Below, one piece after another: positions 23,478 to 34,094 of a stretch of DNA of 64,000 nt. The DNA comes from Chionoecetes opilio (Eukaryota > Arthropoda > Malacostraca > Decapoda > Majidae). The notes beneath the pieces were generated by a model. That model worked only from the letters and a program-made list of their open reading frames with translations. It made no database searches and was not told the DNA's origin. Every line of letters begins with the position of its first letter. Positions within the stretch are counted from its first letter, which is position 1. The stretch is from positions 258,501 through 322,500 of the forward strand of contig JACEEZ010013848.1 of NCBI GenBank assembly GCA_016584305.1. Direction: 5' to 3'. The translations under genes and the position numbers were made by a program.

Positions 23478-24435
23478 GGTAAAAATGGACGAGGACTGCG
23501 CGGTCCTTTTCTGAGACACTGACCACATATGGTATTATTTTACACTAGGACCGAAATTCCCTACACAATTTGGCGTGTGGTTTCTGTTTACCTTATTGTA
23601 TTCTAGGAAACATTCTCTCTATGAGCTTCCATCGCAAATCAGTACTTTTGGAGATAATGCCATGTTGTTCATAGGGAGGCGAGGACAAGTGTTTACGTCC
23701 GCCACACTCTTCTTCCTCTTGTGAACTGCATCGCCTCTGTTCTTTCCTTGTCGCGGACACTTTTTTAATGCAGATTTGGCTTCAGTTAGGAGGTTAAAGT
23801 GTGGGATTAGGTTAGATTAGTGAGTCTAAAGGTGGGGTTAGGTTAGCTCATTTTCATATCTCATATACACTCCTTCCTATTTAAAACGTCTTATATCTCC
23901 GAAATTAGTGATTTGCGACGGAAGTTCATAGAAAAAATGTTTCTTAGAATCTACATATTAGGTGAACAGAAACCACTCTCCCAATTGTGTAGGGAATTTC
24001 GGTCCTAGTATAAACAATTACCCTACATTTACCTTGCCAAAAATTGGTGTTTTTTCAGATGGAGATATTTTTATTTTACGGAAACCTGTTAAAGTTTTTT
24101 TTTCTCACCAAATCCTAGAGTCACCTTTTTCATTGATAACAATGTATCTCCATCAGAAAAAGCTGTACAACTTGGCCAGGAAATAATAATCAGTGTCTCA
24201 GAAACCAGGGAAGTGACGGAATTATACGAAAACAAGTGTGTCCCGCCCCGCAGCCGCCCGCCCGCAACTCGATTTTGGGCTCTGCCACGCCCAGAGATTA
24301 TTATCCTAACCTAACCGAACCTTCTAACGGGAGGGGCTCCGTCCCCTTCGACCCCCTGACGGGAATATTAACATAACCGAGACTTAACCTAACCTTAACC
24401 GGCGGTAGCGACCGCAGTTCTCGTCCACTAAAACC
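23478..24435. mobile_element. GGTAAAAATGGACGAGG-ended element
   Basis: The left end GGTAAAAATGGACGAGGAC faces GTCCACTAAAACC at the right, with CTGCGCGGTC/GACCGCAG subterminal matches. Related copies are at 44475-44870 (right end missing), 51074-51125 (left end only) and 59030-59067 (one end, inverted). The interior repeats TCTGAGACACTGA. The interior is further split by a foldback (23538-24013) and carries CTAACCTAACC patches. Target duplication not identified. Confidence 0.6.
23538..24013. mobile_element. Small foldback element (GGACCGAAATTCCCTACAC arms)
   Basis: Arms of about 170 bp face each other across a central unique part. Shared landmarks are TTCCCTACACAATT, GTGTGGTTTCTGTT and the inverted ATCGCAAATCA. 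A second member with the same arms is at 62547-63238. A short TTAGG-type patch lies in the centre (23806-23850). Non-coding. Confidence 0.7.
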
Positions 24436-25810
24436 AATTTAGCCCACATGAACGCGTCTTCATCTGTCACTGCAGTTCTCTTCTAACAATCACCTCCTCC
24501 CTTTTCATCACCAGTAGCTACGTATATATATGTCCCTAAAGTTAAAACATTAACAGCAAATCTCCGCGCCTCACACTGTCATCGCTTTCATCTTTGTTTG
24601 ATATGGTTGGATGAAGCGGTTGGCTCAACCGTGTGCTAGATGTGTTGTCAAACAGGTCAAGCCAAATGCCTGTTTGGTTCGACGAAACAGTCCGACGAAA
24701 CAGTCCGACGAAACGCCTCGTGTGATAGCCGCTTAAGACAGTACGTGTGTCACGTGTGAGAATGTTTAGGCGGCTCATGCATTCAGATACCTGCATTGGC
24801 ATGCTCTCAGCTGCGTAGCCCTATCATGCAGACCTCTTTTTTTCTTTATTGTTTTGCTCTTGTTGACTCATGGTTTCCTTTTTTTTCTTTTCTGTTCAAT
24901 TTGTAGAATTATCGTATAATATCGTACGATATGGTTAAGTTATCGTACAAAACGTACGATAATGAAAAGCACTATCGTACATCGTACCAAGGGTAAAATA
25001 ATCGTACATGTACGATAATTATCGTACGGATGGCAACCCAGCACCGGTCCCACTCCACCTACGTAGCGTAGTATTCTGTCATTACGCCGCTCGTATATAA
25101 GGCTCAAAATCAATTAATACTTGTCACCTTGTGCTTGAGTTTCAGAAAGTATATTTTTTCTTTATCTTTTTTTTTTAGTAAACTGATTTATGCAAATTAT
25201 ATTTTTTAATATATTGTTACGCCGCGGTGGAATGTCCGTCTGTCTGTGTGTACAAGTGTGCGGCCTTGGGGCCGCTCGCCTTGAAAACAAGGGGTTGCGG
25301 GGGAGGAGAGAGAGCCGGTTAGGACAGAGCGGTCGGAGACACGGGCCAGGGAGGTGGTCTTCGAGAGAGCGGCGTGGCGGTGAGCCAGCGCCGTCAGGAG
25401 AATCTGAGGGATTGTTAAGTCAGTGCCTCGCATTAAGTCAGTACCCGTGTGTAAGCTTCCAGTGTGTGTTAGATAACCATTATAGACAAAGTGATCAACT
25501 GAGTCCCTGTCCATTCTCCACCTTCAGTAGTACTGTGTATTGTGACCTCTGCCATTAAATGTATATATTGTATTACAGTGTGTTCAGTGTCCTCTGCCTC
25601 CGGGGTGATTGATAAAGGTGACATCAGCGGGGAAGACAGTTACTCGCCTTCAGGTTTTCTATCGGACCTCCGTCAGGAGTTAAGTGGTTACGTGGGGCGC
25701 CCTTTGGGGTGAGATAAGAAAGGTGAGTGCCCAGTGTAACATTGGTGTCAGGAGTGGGCTTGATTGTAGAAAAATCTGTGGCCGGTATAGCTGTGTAACA
25801 CGCGGTCAAG

Positions 25811-26005
25811 ATGGCGGGCAAGGAGGAAAGAGAAGGCGAGGTGACGCCTTGTGACGTCACTGAGGAAGAAAGTGGCGCGCTTCTAAAGGCGGATAGGGCG
25901 AGAGTGGACACGAACAGGATCATGGCCATGATGAGAGAAATGATGAGCCATAATAGAAGTGAAAATGAGAGACTGAGAAACGAAATGGTTAGAAAAAATG
26001 AAAAT
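25811..26005 (+). pseudogene. gag-like N-terminal segment of the LTR element, interrupted
   Basis: The frame opens at ATG 25811, seventy bases after the 5' LTR. It is rich in Glu, Lys, Arg and Met with a heptad-like helical stretch (residues 30-67), as in the coiled-coil start of some gag proteins. It is cut at the TTAA of the inserted element, and coding-like sequence of similar composition resumes at 29093. Assignment rests on position and composition, not on a domain. Confidence 0.4.
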
Positions 26006-26394
26006 TTAAAGTAATCGTCCAGACCCTTTTTTTTTTTGCCTAATTATGTTGAATGTACATTCAAAACACCTAATCCACCAAAAATAATTGATTTCCAGGC
26101 CTTATTTCCGTAAAAACACGACTTTTATAAAAAGCGCGCGAAAAAAAAAATCTTCCCTCCAACAGGGCTACGACTGTTATTGATGACGTCAGAACAGGGA
26201 CGACCGCAGACACTCTGTCTGACACCTGTCGGCAAATGTTGTGATGAGCGATTGTACTTCGGTGTCAGACAGTGAATCTGTCGCTGTGACCGACACTCTT
26301 CCCACACACACGCCTGCACACACGCCTCCTTCCCACACACACGCCTGCGCACCAACACCCTTCCTGCACACACACACACATACACACACAACAC

Positions 26395-26750
26395 ACACGT
26401 GTGTGGAGGGCGTGTGTGTGGGAAGGAGGCGTGTGTGCAGGCGTGTGTGTGGGAAGGAGGCGTGTGTGCAGGCGTGTGTGTAAGAAGGGTGTCGGTGTGC
26501 AGACGTGTGTGTGGGAAGGAGGCGTGTGTGCAGGCGTGTGTGTGGGAAGGGTGTCGGTGTGCAGGCGTGTGTGTGGGAAGGAAGCGTGTGTGCAGGCGTG
26601 TGTGTGGGAAGGAGGCGTGTGTGCAGGCGTCTGTGTGGGAAGGGTGTCGGTGTGCAGGCGTGTGTGTGGGAAGGAAGCGTGTCTGCAGGCGTTTGTGTGG
26701 GAAGGAGGCGTGTGTGCAGGCGTGTGTGTGGGAAGGAGGCGTCCCAGCTA
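26395..26750. repeat. 31-bp minisatellite, first array
   Basis: Two unit types alternate, GTGTGCAGGCGTGTGTGTGG followed by either GAAGGAGGC or GAAGGGTGTCG. A reverse-orientation stub (26290-26390) precedes it. Because 31 is not a multiple of three, all frames stay open and create long Cys- or His-rich spurious ORFs on both strands. Confidence 0.9.
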
Positions 26751-27971
26751 ACCATCACCGGCGGGCCTACGTAGGCTGTAGAGCGGCGAACGGCGGCCGC
26801 CGGCGGCAAATTACCTCCGTCAGCCCTGCGAAGGGCCGCTGGTGTATTTTCAGACGGGAAAACTTACTATGTTGAAATTAATATACAGAATTTGAAGAAT
26901 TGAATATTTCTATGTGTAAACATTTTGAAACAACAGTTATATGATTATCTTGCTGTAGTATTACATCAGTAGTGACAAGCAGCGGCAACTTGACGTCAAT
27001 CCTCCGGAGGCCCGCTGGGCGCTGGTACGTATTTGTAAGTGGGAAATATTCATATCATATTATATATATTACACAGTAATATACATAGTATCTCAATATC
27101 GGTACCATCACTATTATTAGGCCTGTTCAAGCTTTTAAAAAATTGCTATAGAAGTTTTTATAATAGTTTATAGAAATTATCATATATCAGTTTATTTCAA
27201 AATTTCCAGCTTAATCAGGAACACCCAGAGATACATAGAAATAAAGATGAGATACGTACATAGGAAGGGAGGTTTACATGGAAAAAGGTTATCAGTTAGT
27301 CTATGTGTGTAGCTAGTATCGTATAAAAATAACATTTTATTAATTAACCGAGCAAAGATTACGGGATAACATGTGCACAAGGTCATATTTTCCCTTATTT
27401 CTATCATTTCCAACATATTATCAACACATATCAATACTCATCGGTACACCTAATAAGGAATATGTAGATGATGGAGAATAACATGATAATATCATGATTT
27501 AGAACAGAATATTATTTAATTCCCTCTATCAATGCACTAAACTGCCAGACGTACGATAGCCATTACAAAGGGTTAAAAACCCACAAAGGGCCTAAATTAT
27601 CACCCTTAATCAGTCGATAACATAATGAGAACTTAGTTATAACATGTTTTCGCTCCTTCATTATATCGAAATAGACTGAATAATATAAATGATTGCAGTA
27701 CGACACGTTTTTTTAGGAATTCCTCGGCAGCGTTGTGTCAGTGACTCGGTGAAATCACTTCAAATCAGTTACTTGGAAAGCGCACAAGCGGTGGATGTTG
27801 TTATGTTGTTCGCCGCAATCAATATCCTTCTACATGGCTGTACAGTGTTCCACGTACACCAGCATGTATATATATAAACCCAATAACGAAAATGTTTTTG
27901 TACTTATGAAATAAACAATGTCCGTAGCAATTATGATCTCCTTTTCATCGTATTACTGGATAACGACAGGA

Positions 27972-28135
27972 ATGTTTATGGTTATACTTTCTAAGTATAT
28001 TGCAGATATAGTAATGTTTTTATAAGTGTTGAACAGTCCATTAGTCTATTAATCGGCTAATGGGTTGTGCAACACCCCTTAAAACATTACTATATCTGCA
28101 ATATACTTAGAAAGTATAACCATAAATATTCCTCA
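27972..28135. repeat. Perfect-arm hairpin inside the TTAA element
   Basis: Arms of about 60 bp (GGTTATACTTTCTAAGTATA to AGTAATGTTTT and the inverse) enclose a ~45-bp loop containing CATTAGTCTATTAATCGGC. The arms differ at only a few positions. It could be a tiny nested foldback or a terminator-like RNA hairpin. Confidence 0.75.
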
Positions 28136-28309
28136 ATCAGTTAATATAACAGCGGCAAATGGGCAAATGCCCTACGGCGGGCCGCTGGGAGTGGCCCGCC
28201 GGTGAGCCTCTGAGCAAATCCCCAGCGGCCCTACGTCGTACACTTCCGTCGGGCCGCCGGTAAGACATACGGAGGGCCTCCGGAGGCCCTCCGTCTTTGT
28301 GTTTGCTGG

Positions 28310-28740
28310 GGTGTATGCAAGCGTGTGTGTGGGAAGGAGGCGTGTGTGCAGGCGTGTGTGTGGGAAGGGTGTCGGTGTGCAGGCGTGTGTGTAGGAAGGA
28401 AGCGTGTGTGCAGGCTTGTGTGGAGGAAGGAGGCGTGTGTGCAGGCGTGTGTGGGAAGGGTGTCGGTGTGCAGGCGTGTGTGTGGGACGGAGGCGTGTGT
28501 GCAGGCGTGAGTGTGGGAAGGGTGTCGGTGTGAAGGCGTGTGTGTGGGACGGAGGCGTGTGTGCAGGCGTGAGTGTGGGAAGGGTGTCGGTGTGCAGGCG
28601 TGTGTGTGGGACGGAGGCGTGTGTGCAAGCGTGTGTGTGGGAAGGAGGCGTGTATGCAAGCGTGTGTGTGGGAAGGAGGCGTGTGTGCAGGCGTGTGTGT
28701 GGGAAGGGTGTCGGTGTGCAGGCGTGTGTGTGGGAAGGAA
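28310..28740. repeat. 31-bp minisatellite, second array
   Basis: Same unit and orientation as 26395-26750, with GACGG and GAAGG variants. Both arrays sit beside GC-rich CGGCGGGCC blocks (26755-26830 and 28170-28300), so the two halves of the element look like partial inverted or duplicated copies. Confidence 0.9.
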
Positions 28741-29092
28741 GCATGCTGCACCCATAAAGGATGCATGCATGTGGCATATAGGAAAAAAAATATATCAGAA
28801 ACACCCAAATATCTTCAAGTACTATTATATTTATCTCTGTGTTTACGTGCCTCTGATCAAGCGCGGGAAGAGGAGCCTCCCTGATGCTACGTCACGGAGC
28901 CTGAGCCTGAGCGTCTGCAAATCTTGAGTGTGTTTTGAGAACTCGGGGAATTTGCAGAATTTGATTGCGGATTATTTAAAAACGGCTGACTGGATACAAA
29001 AAGTGACGACGTATTGTTGATATACTCGTTAATGGCTATGATTTGATTACATTAAATCAGGAATGATGAAATGGTCTGGACGATTACTTTAA

Positions 29093-30140
29093 GTGAAATG
29101 AAACAGAATTTAAATGAAGTGAGAGACACACTGAAAAGAGGCTTAACCGAGATACCGACTGACGAGGCATGCGCTGCTGTGGAAGGACGTCACCTGCCTG
29201 AAGCCACCCAGCGACTATGTGGCGTGACGGGGCACTGAACGTCTCTGAAAGGGCCAGTGGGCGTGGAAATCAACGTAGGGAGCAGTGAAGTGACGCTGCC
29301 TGTTTACGTCGCCGCGATGGAGGACTCTTGTCTCCTCGGCCTGGACTACCTGACGTAGGCAAGGGCGTGTGTCGATCTGGGGAAGAAGCTGTTAAGGGTA
29401 GGCGAGGAAGAGCTGCCCTTGTTCCCAGGTGACGCCCCTGCAGAGGTAGTGGCCGTGGAGAGAGTGCGTCTGGACCCGAAACCCGAGACAAAAGTGCCCT
29501 GTGGGCCAATTGAGGGCGTGATACAGGAGGAGGAGCGGCAGAAGAGCGAGACAGCAGCCATAGAGGGCTCCCTGCCTGTGCACTTAATCAGTCTGGCAGC
29601 GAGGAGCGGCTCTCATCTCACCCCGGAGCAGCGTGTAAGGATGGCCGAGCGGCGCTCCACTCCTCGCCTCCCCGCGCCGCCTTCATCACCCCACCGCCGC
29701 GTTGCGGTGTGTGGCCACTCGGGGTGGCGTGGACCGTCAGGAGGCGATGGAAAGGCGGCGTGGAGGGCCTGTCGGGCCCGATTCGCGGCGCTGGCAAGCG
29801 GCGTAAAAGGCAGGAAGGGCCTTGCAGGCGGCCTGCCGCTCCGGCTGGTGCGGATCAAGCGCCCACGGAGGAAGGGCAAGAGGCCCGCTCACTTCGCTTC
29901 GGCATGGAATCACCGGAAGAAGAGCCCCCGGCGTGGTGAACGTGGGAAGCCGCGCAACAAACAGGGGAGGCCTCGGAGAGCTAGGATGAAGAAGACGTCC
30001 CCATACCTGCCTCTGCTGCGTCTACAGGAGGATGGCGAGCGCAGTGTGTGGCCCCCGCCGAAGCTGTGGCGGGCGGACGACGGTGGAGGGATGCATCGTG
30101 CCCTCTACCAGGCAAAGCCAGCCACAGCGTGTTGCTGTTG
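29093..30140 (+). pseudogene. Retropepsin-like and downstream coding region of the LTR element
   Basis: A frame around 29320-29400 reads MEDSCLLGLDYLT and then a stop. The pattern ...(D/S)CLLGLDFL is the C-terminal flap-to-helix segment of retroviral-type aspartic proteases. The adjacent frame 29419-30141 is a long, basic, GC-rich open frame (residues 1-75 acidic, the rest Arg/Pro-rich). No catalytic DTG triplet was located and there is no reverse transcriptase. The stop after the protease segment marks decay. Confidence 0.45.
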
Positions 30141-30661
30141 AGTCCTGTCTCCGTCACCGGCGCTTTGCAGTGGAGGGCATGGTCGGTCGGGAAGTCGTGG
30201 CGCCCTTTGCCGCGGAGACGAGCAGCTGGAGCAGAGGGGAGAACTGTGGGGCCAATGGAGAGTGACTCTTGGGCCGTGGTTACCTCTGAGGCAAGCCCAG
30301 GGTAGAGGACGCGTCCCCTGTGGCTTGTGGCGCCTGATAGAGGGTGCAGCTGGAGTTCCTGCTTGTGTGTCTCGCGTGCGGAAGAGGGGGGCGTCCTGGT
30401 GCGACCTGCCAACACTGTGGCAGCTGGTGGAGGCGAGGGATGGACTTAATTGTAGCTGTAAGGCTTAGGGTGGTAATGTTTGGTTTGAGTATGTGTGTTT
30501 AATGATGAGGCGAGTGGCCTTCATTTGAGGATTTTTAATTGTGTTAATTTTGTGTGTTTCAACTATGGTTTCCCTATTTTGTTTTTCTTTTATGTACTCT
30601 TAGGATAAAGGATTTAGGATAAATGAAACAGCGAGACGCTGTTCTAGGAGAAGGAGGATAA
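30141..30661. other. Non-coding 3' part of the LTR element
   Basis: A GC-rich section to about 30470, then T-rich sequence and a purine tract just before the 3' LTR. No gene was recognised. Confidence 0.5.
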
Positions 30662-31426
30662 TGTTACGCCGCGGTGGAATGTCCGTCTGTCTGTGTGTAT
30701 TTGTTGTGTGTATGTGACGTGAGCAATGTCCGTCTGTCTGTGTGTACGAGTGTGCGGCCTTGGGGCTGCTCGCCTTGGAAACAAGGAGTTGCGGGGGAGG
30801 AAAGAGAGCCGGCTGGGACAGACAGAGCGGTCGGAGACACGGACCAGGGACGTGGTCTTGGAAAGAGCGGCGTGGCGGCGAGCCGACGCCGCGCCCTTGG
30901 TGTATCTGCAGCGCCGTCAGGAGAATCTGAGGGCCTCGTTCAGTCAGTGCCTTGCATTAAGCCAGTACCCGTGAGTAAGCCTCCAGTGTGTGTTAGATAA
31001 CCATTATAGACAAAGTGATCAACTGAGTCCCTGTCCATTCTCCACCTTCAGTAGTACTGTGTATTGTGACCTCTGCCATTAAATGTAGACAGTGTATTAC
31101 AGTGTGTTCAGTGTCCTCTGCCTCCGGGGTGATTGATAAAGGTGCCATCAGCGGTGAAGACAGTTACTCGAATTCATATTTTCTACCGGACCTCCGACAG
31201 GAATTAAGGGGTTATGTGGGGCGCCCTTTGGGGTGAAATAAGAAAGGTGAGTGCCCAGTGTAACAATATTATTCAAGCTGAACTTCAAATTGTACCGTTA
31301 ACAAGGAAAATTGTACCGCTCAATGCAAATTGTACCATAAATGGCCTTATTTTAAAATGTAGGACCACATGTACCACTATATCCTGTAAATGTACCAATT
31401 TTTTGTACCGCAGGTGGCAACACAGT

Positions 31427-32010
31427 AACCACAGACTCCACAGTCACACGATCGTCCTGAGCCGTGTTTTTGTCGTCCAAGCACCGTCTTGATACGAAGA
31501 CCGTTTTTTGTCTTGATTGGTTTCTGCGACAAAAACACAACAAGCTTGGTATAGAGCCGAAATAATAATCAACGCAAAACATTGCAAACAATATCACAAA
31601 GTAGTATAGCACACATTTCAGCAAGTGTTATCACTTTGAGGTGAATACTGAAGGTATATTATGAAGGTTAAAATAAACAATAACAACACGGAGCCGAAAG
31701 GGTAGCCAGTTGTCAAAAGCACCGAAAATATAGCAAGGATGGGGCCTGCGTTTCTGTTGCCTAACTATTTACCTTATGTGTTATGTGTGGTGACGATGAG
31801 TGTCAATATGCATCCAGTCCAGTCTCTTCAGATATATTATATAAGAGAAACAACATTCCGCATCAGCCGAAAACGCCTCAGTTATTTTAATGCAACAAAT
31901 TCACCTCTTTGATATAACATAGTGATCATGAGTGTCATTATTCTGACTGCCCTGCCTGATATGGTGTGTGTGCGACTGCAGGCATGCACATTTCTCTATT
32001 ATTCACGTTA
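31427..32010. other. No recognised feature
   Basis: Unique-looking sequence between the outer hAT-like element and a foldback element. A CTTGATACGAAGAC block near 31490 is followed by TTTTTTGTCTTGATTGG, a short imperfect repeat. No gene seen. Confidence 0.4.
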
Positions 32011-32062
32011 CACAAGGAACTGTGATTATTTTTTCTGGTGAGTTTTGATGTGGTTTGAATTA

Positions 32063-32371
32063 GGCGGGGTTCACACAACACGTTTTTGCTGTCCGTGTCT
32101 ACGTGGGCGTGGCGATCAGTGACGTCACAGTGACGTCCCCCCGCCACTCCCGCAGTCACGTAGAAAGAATTGGGAGCTCCGAATAATGTGAGGCTGGGAC
32201 GTGCGTCTCAAGGTCAGTGACGTCATCACTGCTCCAGCAATGTGGTGGTCGCGGGGAGCCTGATTCACACTACACAGGCAGGAAGTGACGTCACTGTGAT
32301 GTACTGTGAATCACTGATGACAAAACGCACGTAGACTACGTCCAGCAAAAACGTAAAGTGTGAACCGGGCC
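32063..32371. mobile_element. Harbinger-type MITE (309 bp), TTA duplication
   Basis: Ends GGCGGGGTTCACACAACACG and, inverted, GGCCCGGTTCACACTTTACG, flanked by TTA at 32060-32062 and 32372-32374. Same family as 21922-22784 but much shorter. It retains GTGACGTCA motifs. Confidence 0.8.
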
Positions 32372-32418
32372 TTAATCTGCTAACCGTTTCTGAGGCAATC
32401 ACTTTTTTGGGGGGGAGG

Positions 32419-32530
32419 GGAGTGAAGGTTAGGTTAGGTTAGGTATAGCTTATGTTAGGTAAATGTTAGGTTATGTTAGGTAAAGGTTATGTTATGTTAG
32501 GTAAAGGTTAGGTTAGGTATAGCATAGGTT
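32419..32530 (+). repeat. Interstitial (TTAGG)n-type repeat
   Basis: GTTAGG units interrupted by TATAGCTTATG- and TAAAGG-type variants. It lies at the centre of the foldback at 32015-32645. Confidence 0.8.
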
Positions 32531-32645
32531 CGGTTATTTTGAATTTTGTTTTTCAATCATTATTTGTCGCAAATCACTTAGAAATTTTTTTGCGACAGAA
32601 ACGGTTAGAAGATTGATTCAAAACACATCAAAACTCATCAGAAAA

Positions 32646-33065
32646 AAATAGTTTCGTCCACCAAAGTGAATTCGGTGTCAAACTGGAAATTTAGCAGTTT
32701 TGGGGATAATGATGAATAAGGTATTATTTTTTGGGGTATATGCTGAGTAGGAGCCACTTGCAAGAAACACTATGTAAAAATATATTAGCATATTTCATTA
32801 AAAAAGATAAATCTGAGAGTATTAAAGATAACGTGTATGAAGCACTATCATTATAAAACTAATAACCCAAAGGAAATTAAACCTAACCTGGACTCCCAAC
32901 AACGTTAACTAACCAATTTATTTGACCTAATTCCTACTAACCAGGGAGTAAGGTTTTTCAAAAACTAATAATTTGCGATACAAATAATATAGAGTAGACT
33001 GCAACATATTTGATCATGAATAAGAATGTAAAGCTCAAAATATTTTAAGTGATTATGGGGAAATG
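32646..33065. other. No recognised feature
   Basis: AT-rich sequence with one short CCTAACCTGG patch at 32881. No gene or inverted repeat was identified. Confidence 0.4.
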
Positions 33066-33419
33066 TGTTGTGCTTGGGTGTTTAATAGCTAATTTGGTCA
33101 ACTGGAGAGAGAAAATCAGATTCCAGTGGAAGGTTACTTTTAATCACAAAATATGAACATATATATAAAAAAAAGATTTAAACAATAAGTATTATATTGG
33201 TCTATGGTCAACGCGCTAATGCAGTGCGCGCTGAGTAAGGGGTGTGCTAAGATAGTGAGTTACATGTTGGTTAATTCTTGTTACAAAAGAAAACATAAAG
33301 TAAAGAGGTATAAATTATATATGAACAATGAAACATAATTAAAATAAAAGTTACAATAGTTTGGGCTGCAACCACACGTTTTCTCTGTGGAGCAGTGGTT
33401 TGTAGGGGAGACCGCTACA
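33066..33419 (-). repeat. LTR of a Gypsy-like retrotransposon, copy 1
   Basis: On the minus strand it begins TGTAGCGGTCTCCCCTACA and ends CCAAGCACAACA, the TG..CA form of LTRs. A purine tract (AGGAGGGGAGTAT) lies directly upstream at 33420-33435, which makes this the 3' LTR. A second copy is at 44045-44401 with roughly 97 percent identity by eye. Confidence 0.8.
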
Positions 33420-33430
33420 ATACTCCCCTC

Positions 33431-33685
33431 CTAGTGACGAGGGAGGAGGAACGAGATCTTAGTGGTGGAGCGGTGCTGCTGTTGTTCTGTTGCCGATTTG
33501 ATGGGGACGACATGGAGGGCTGATAACCAGTTGCTGCTGCTGGGCCGCACAATACCTTGGCGCATCAGAAACTCGAACTCGGCCTTGGCTTGACGGTAGC
33601 GTTCTGGAGCTAAGCGACGGGCCTTGGCGTGTACTGGTGGTCCTGTGGTCTCGATGTGATGCGTGACGTGGTGTTTGACGGGCAT
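33431..33685 (-). pseudogene. Ty3/Gypsy reverse transcriptase N-terminal fragment
   Basis: The minus frame contains HHIETTGPPVHAKARRL, then AKAEFEFLMRQGIVRPSSSN and LHVVPIK. This is the start of the Gypsy reverse transcriptase, where HHI.T.G.PV..R.RRL is followed by the E.....GIIRPS.SPW motif. It stops soon after, before the catalytic YxDD region. It lies just upstream of the purine tract and 3' LTR, so most of pol was deleted. Upstream on the same strand the sequence turns into minisatellites. Confidence 0.75.
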
Positions 33686-33689
33686 AGCA

Positions 33690-34030
33690 GTGCTGCGGGC
33701 GTAGCAGTGTTGCAGCCGTGGCAGTGTTGCAGCCGTGGCAGTGTTGCAGCTGTGGCAGTGTTACGGGCGTAGCAGTGTTGCGGGCGTGGCAGTGTTGCAG
33801 CCGTGGCAGTGTTGCGGGCGTGGCAGTGTTGCGGGCGTGGCAGTGTTGCCGCCATGGCAGTGTTGCGGGCGTGGCAGTGTTGCCGCCGTGGCAGTGCTGC
33901 GGGCGTGGCAGTGTTGCCGCCGTGCCAGTGTTGCCGCCGTGGCAGTGTTGCAGCCGTGGCAGTGCTGTGGGTGTGGCAGTGTAGCAGCCATGTCAGTGCT
34001 GCGGGCGTGGCGTGTTGCAGGCATGGCGGT
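33690..34030. repeat. 17-bp minisatellite (GTGGCAGTGTTGCAGCC)
   Basis: About twenty units of GGCAGTGTTGC plus a variable GGGCGT/CGCCGT/AGCCGT segment. Spurious long frames run through it on both strands. It lies directly against the Gypsy-like fragment. Confidence 0.9.
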
Positions 34031-34094
34031 GTTGTTGTGGTATTGTAACTGTACGCCGGGGAGTCACTGCACTGAACACAGGTGGGAGCACTAT

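Larger units (their letters stand above)
22789..24732. mobile_element. TTAA-flanked TIR element
   Basis: The ends GCGGCTATCACACAAGGCG and, inverted, GCGGCTATCACACGAGGCG are flanked by TTAA on each side (22785-22788, 24733-24736). Subterminal TTTCGTCGGACTGTTTCGTC repeats follow at both ends. TTAA is the piggyBac target, but the ends lack the usual CCC start, so the superfamily stays open. A Harbinger 3-bp reading is less consistent. The stretch at 23045-23350 has an open-looking but unrecognised frame. Another element is nested inside. Confidence 0.65.
16443..25042. mobile_element. Second hAT-like element with exact 8-bp target duplication
   Basis: ACCGGTCC flanks both ends exactly (16435-16442 and 25043-25050). 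The left end runs AGTGTGAGTGTTGCCAACC and the right end, inverted, GCTGGGTTGCCATCC. Both ends carry subterminal ATTATCGTAC repeats (16480-16560 and 24905-25030). Most of its 8.6 kb is later insertions: an RTE LINE, Harbinger elements and a TTAA element. No hAT transposase is visible. Confidence 0.75.
26010..29088. mobile_element. TTAA-flanked element with minisatellite interior
   Basis: The inverted ends AGTAATCGTCCAGACC and GGTCTGGACGATTACT are exact over 16 bp and flanked by TTAA on both sides (26006-26009, 29089-29092). The left subterminal part (CATTCAAAACACC, TTATTTCCGTAAAAACACGAC) recurs inverted at 36105-36241, again next to TTAA. The inside holds two 31-bp minisatellites, a hairpin and no transposase. 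TTAA fits piggyBac-class insertion. Non-autonomous. Confidence 0.75.
25215..31265 (+). mobile_element. Non-autonomous LTR retrotransposon, gag split by a TTAA element
   Basis: LTRs at 25215-25741 and 30662-31265 begin TGTTACGCCGCGGTGG and end CCCAGTGTAACA. ATAT lies on both sides (25211-25214, 31266-31269), a 4-bp duplication. The 3' LTR is ~77 bp longer because of an internal duplication and a small indel. A likely primer-binding site, TGGTGTCAGGAGTGGG, follows the 5' LTR. A purine tract (AGGAGAAGGAGGATAA) precedes the 3' LTR. Inside are a gag start, a protease-like segment and GC-rich sequence, but no reverse transcriptase or integrase motifs. It would need enzymes from a relative. Confidence 0.8.
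16011..31426. mobile_element. Outer hAT-like element hosting the nested block
   Basis: The left end CAGTGTTGCCACCTCGG pairs with AGGTGGCAACACAG at the right. Both ends carry subterminal TGTACC repeats (16060-16125 and 31290-31410), as hAT MITEs often do. Flanks are TACCACAG on the left and AACCACAG on the right, an imperfect 8-bp duplication. Once the insertions are removed, only about 0.75 kb belongs to this element (16011-16442, 25043-25214, 31266-31426). It encodes nothing. Confidence 0.65.
32015..32645. mobile_element. Foldback element with telomere-like core, carrying a Harbinger MITE
   Basis: The outer arms GGTGAGTTTTGATGTGG (left) and CACATCAAAACTCATC (right) are followed inward by CTAACCGTTTCTG and its inverse, CAGAAACGGTTAG. 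The left arm is split by the MITE at 32063-32371. The centre is a (TTAGG)n-like array at 32419-32530. No coding sequence. Confidence 0.7.

Noticed and set aside
26189..26875. Long Cys/Val- and His/Thr/Pro-rich ORFs on both strands
   Set aside because: They arise from the 31-bp minisatellite, whose unit length keeps all frames open. Not genes.
28137..28927. Up to 223-residue ORFs on both strands
   Set aside because: Same 31-bp minisatellite artefact in the second array.
25215..31265. Intact or enveloped retrovirus-like element
   Set aside because: No reverse transcriptase, integrase or envelope-like frame is visible; only LTRs, a split gag-like start and a protease-like segment.
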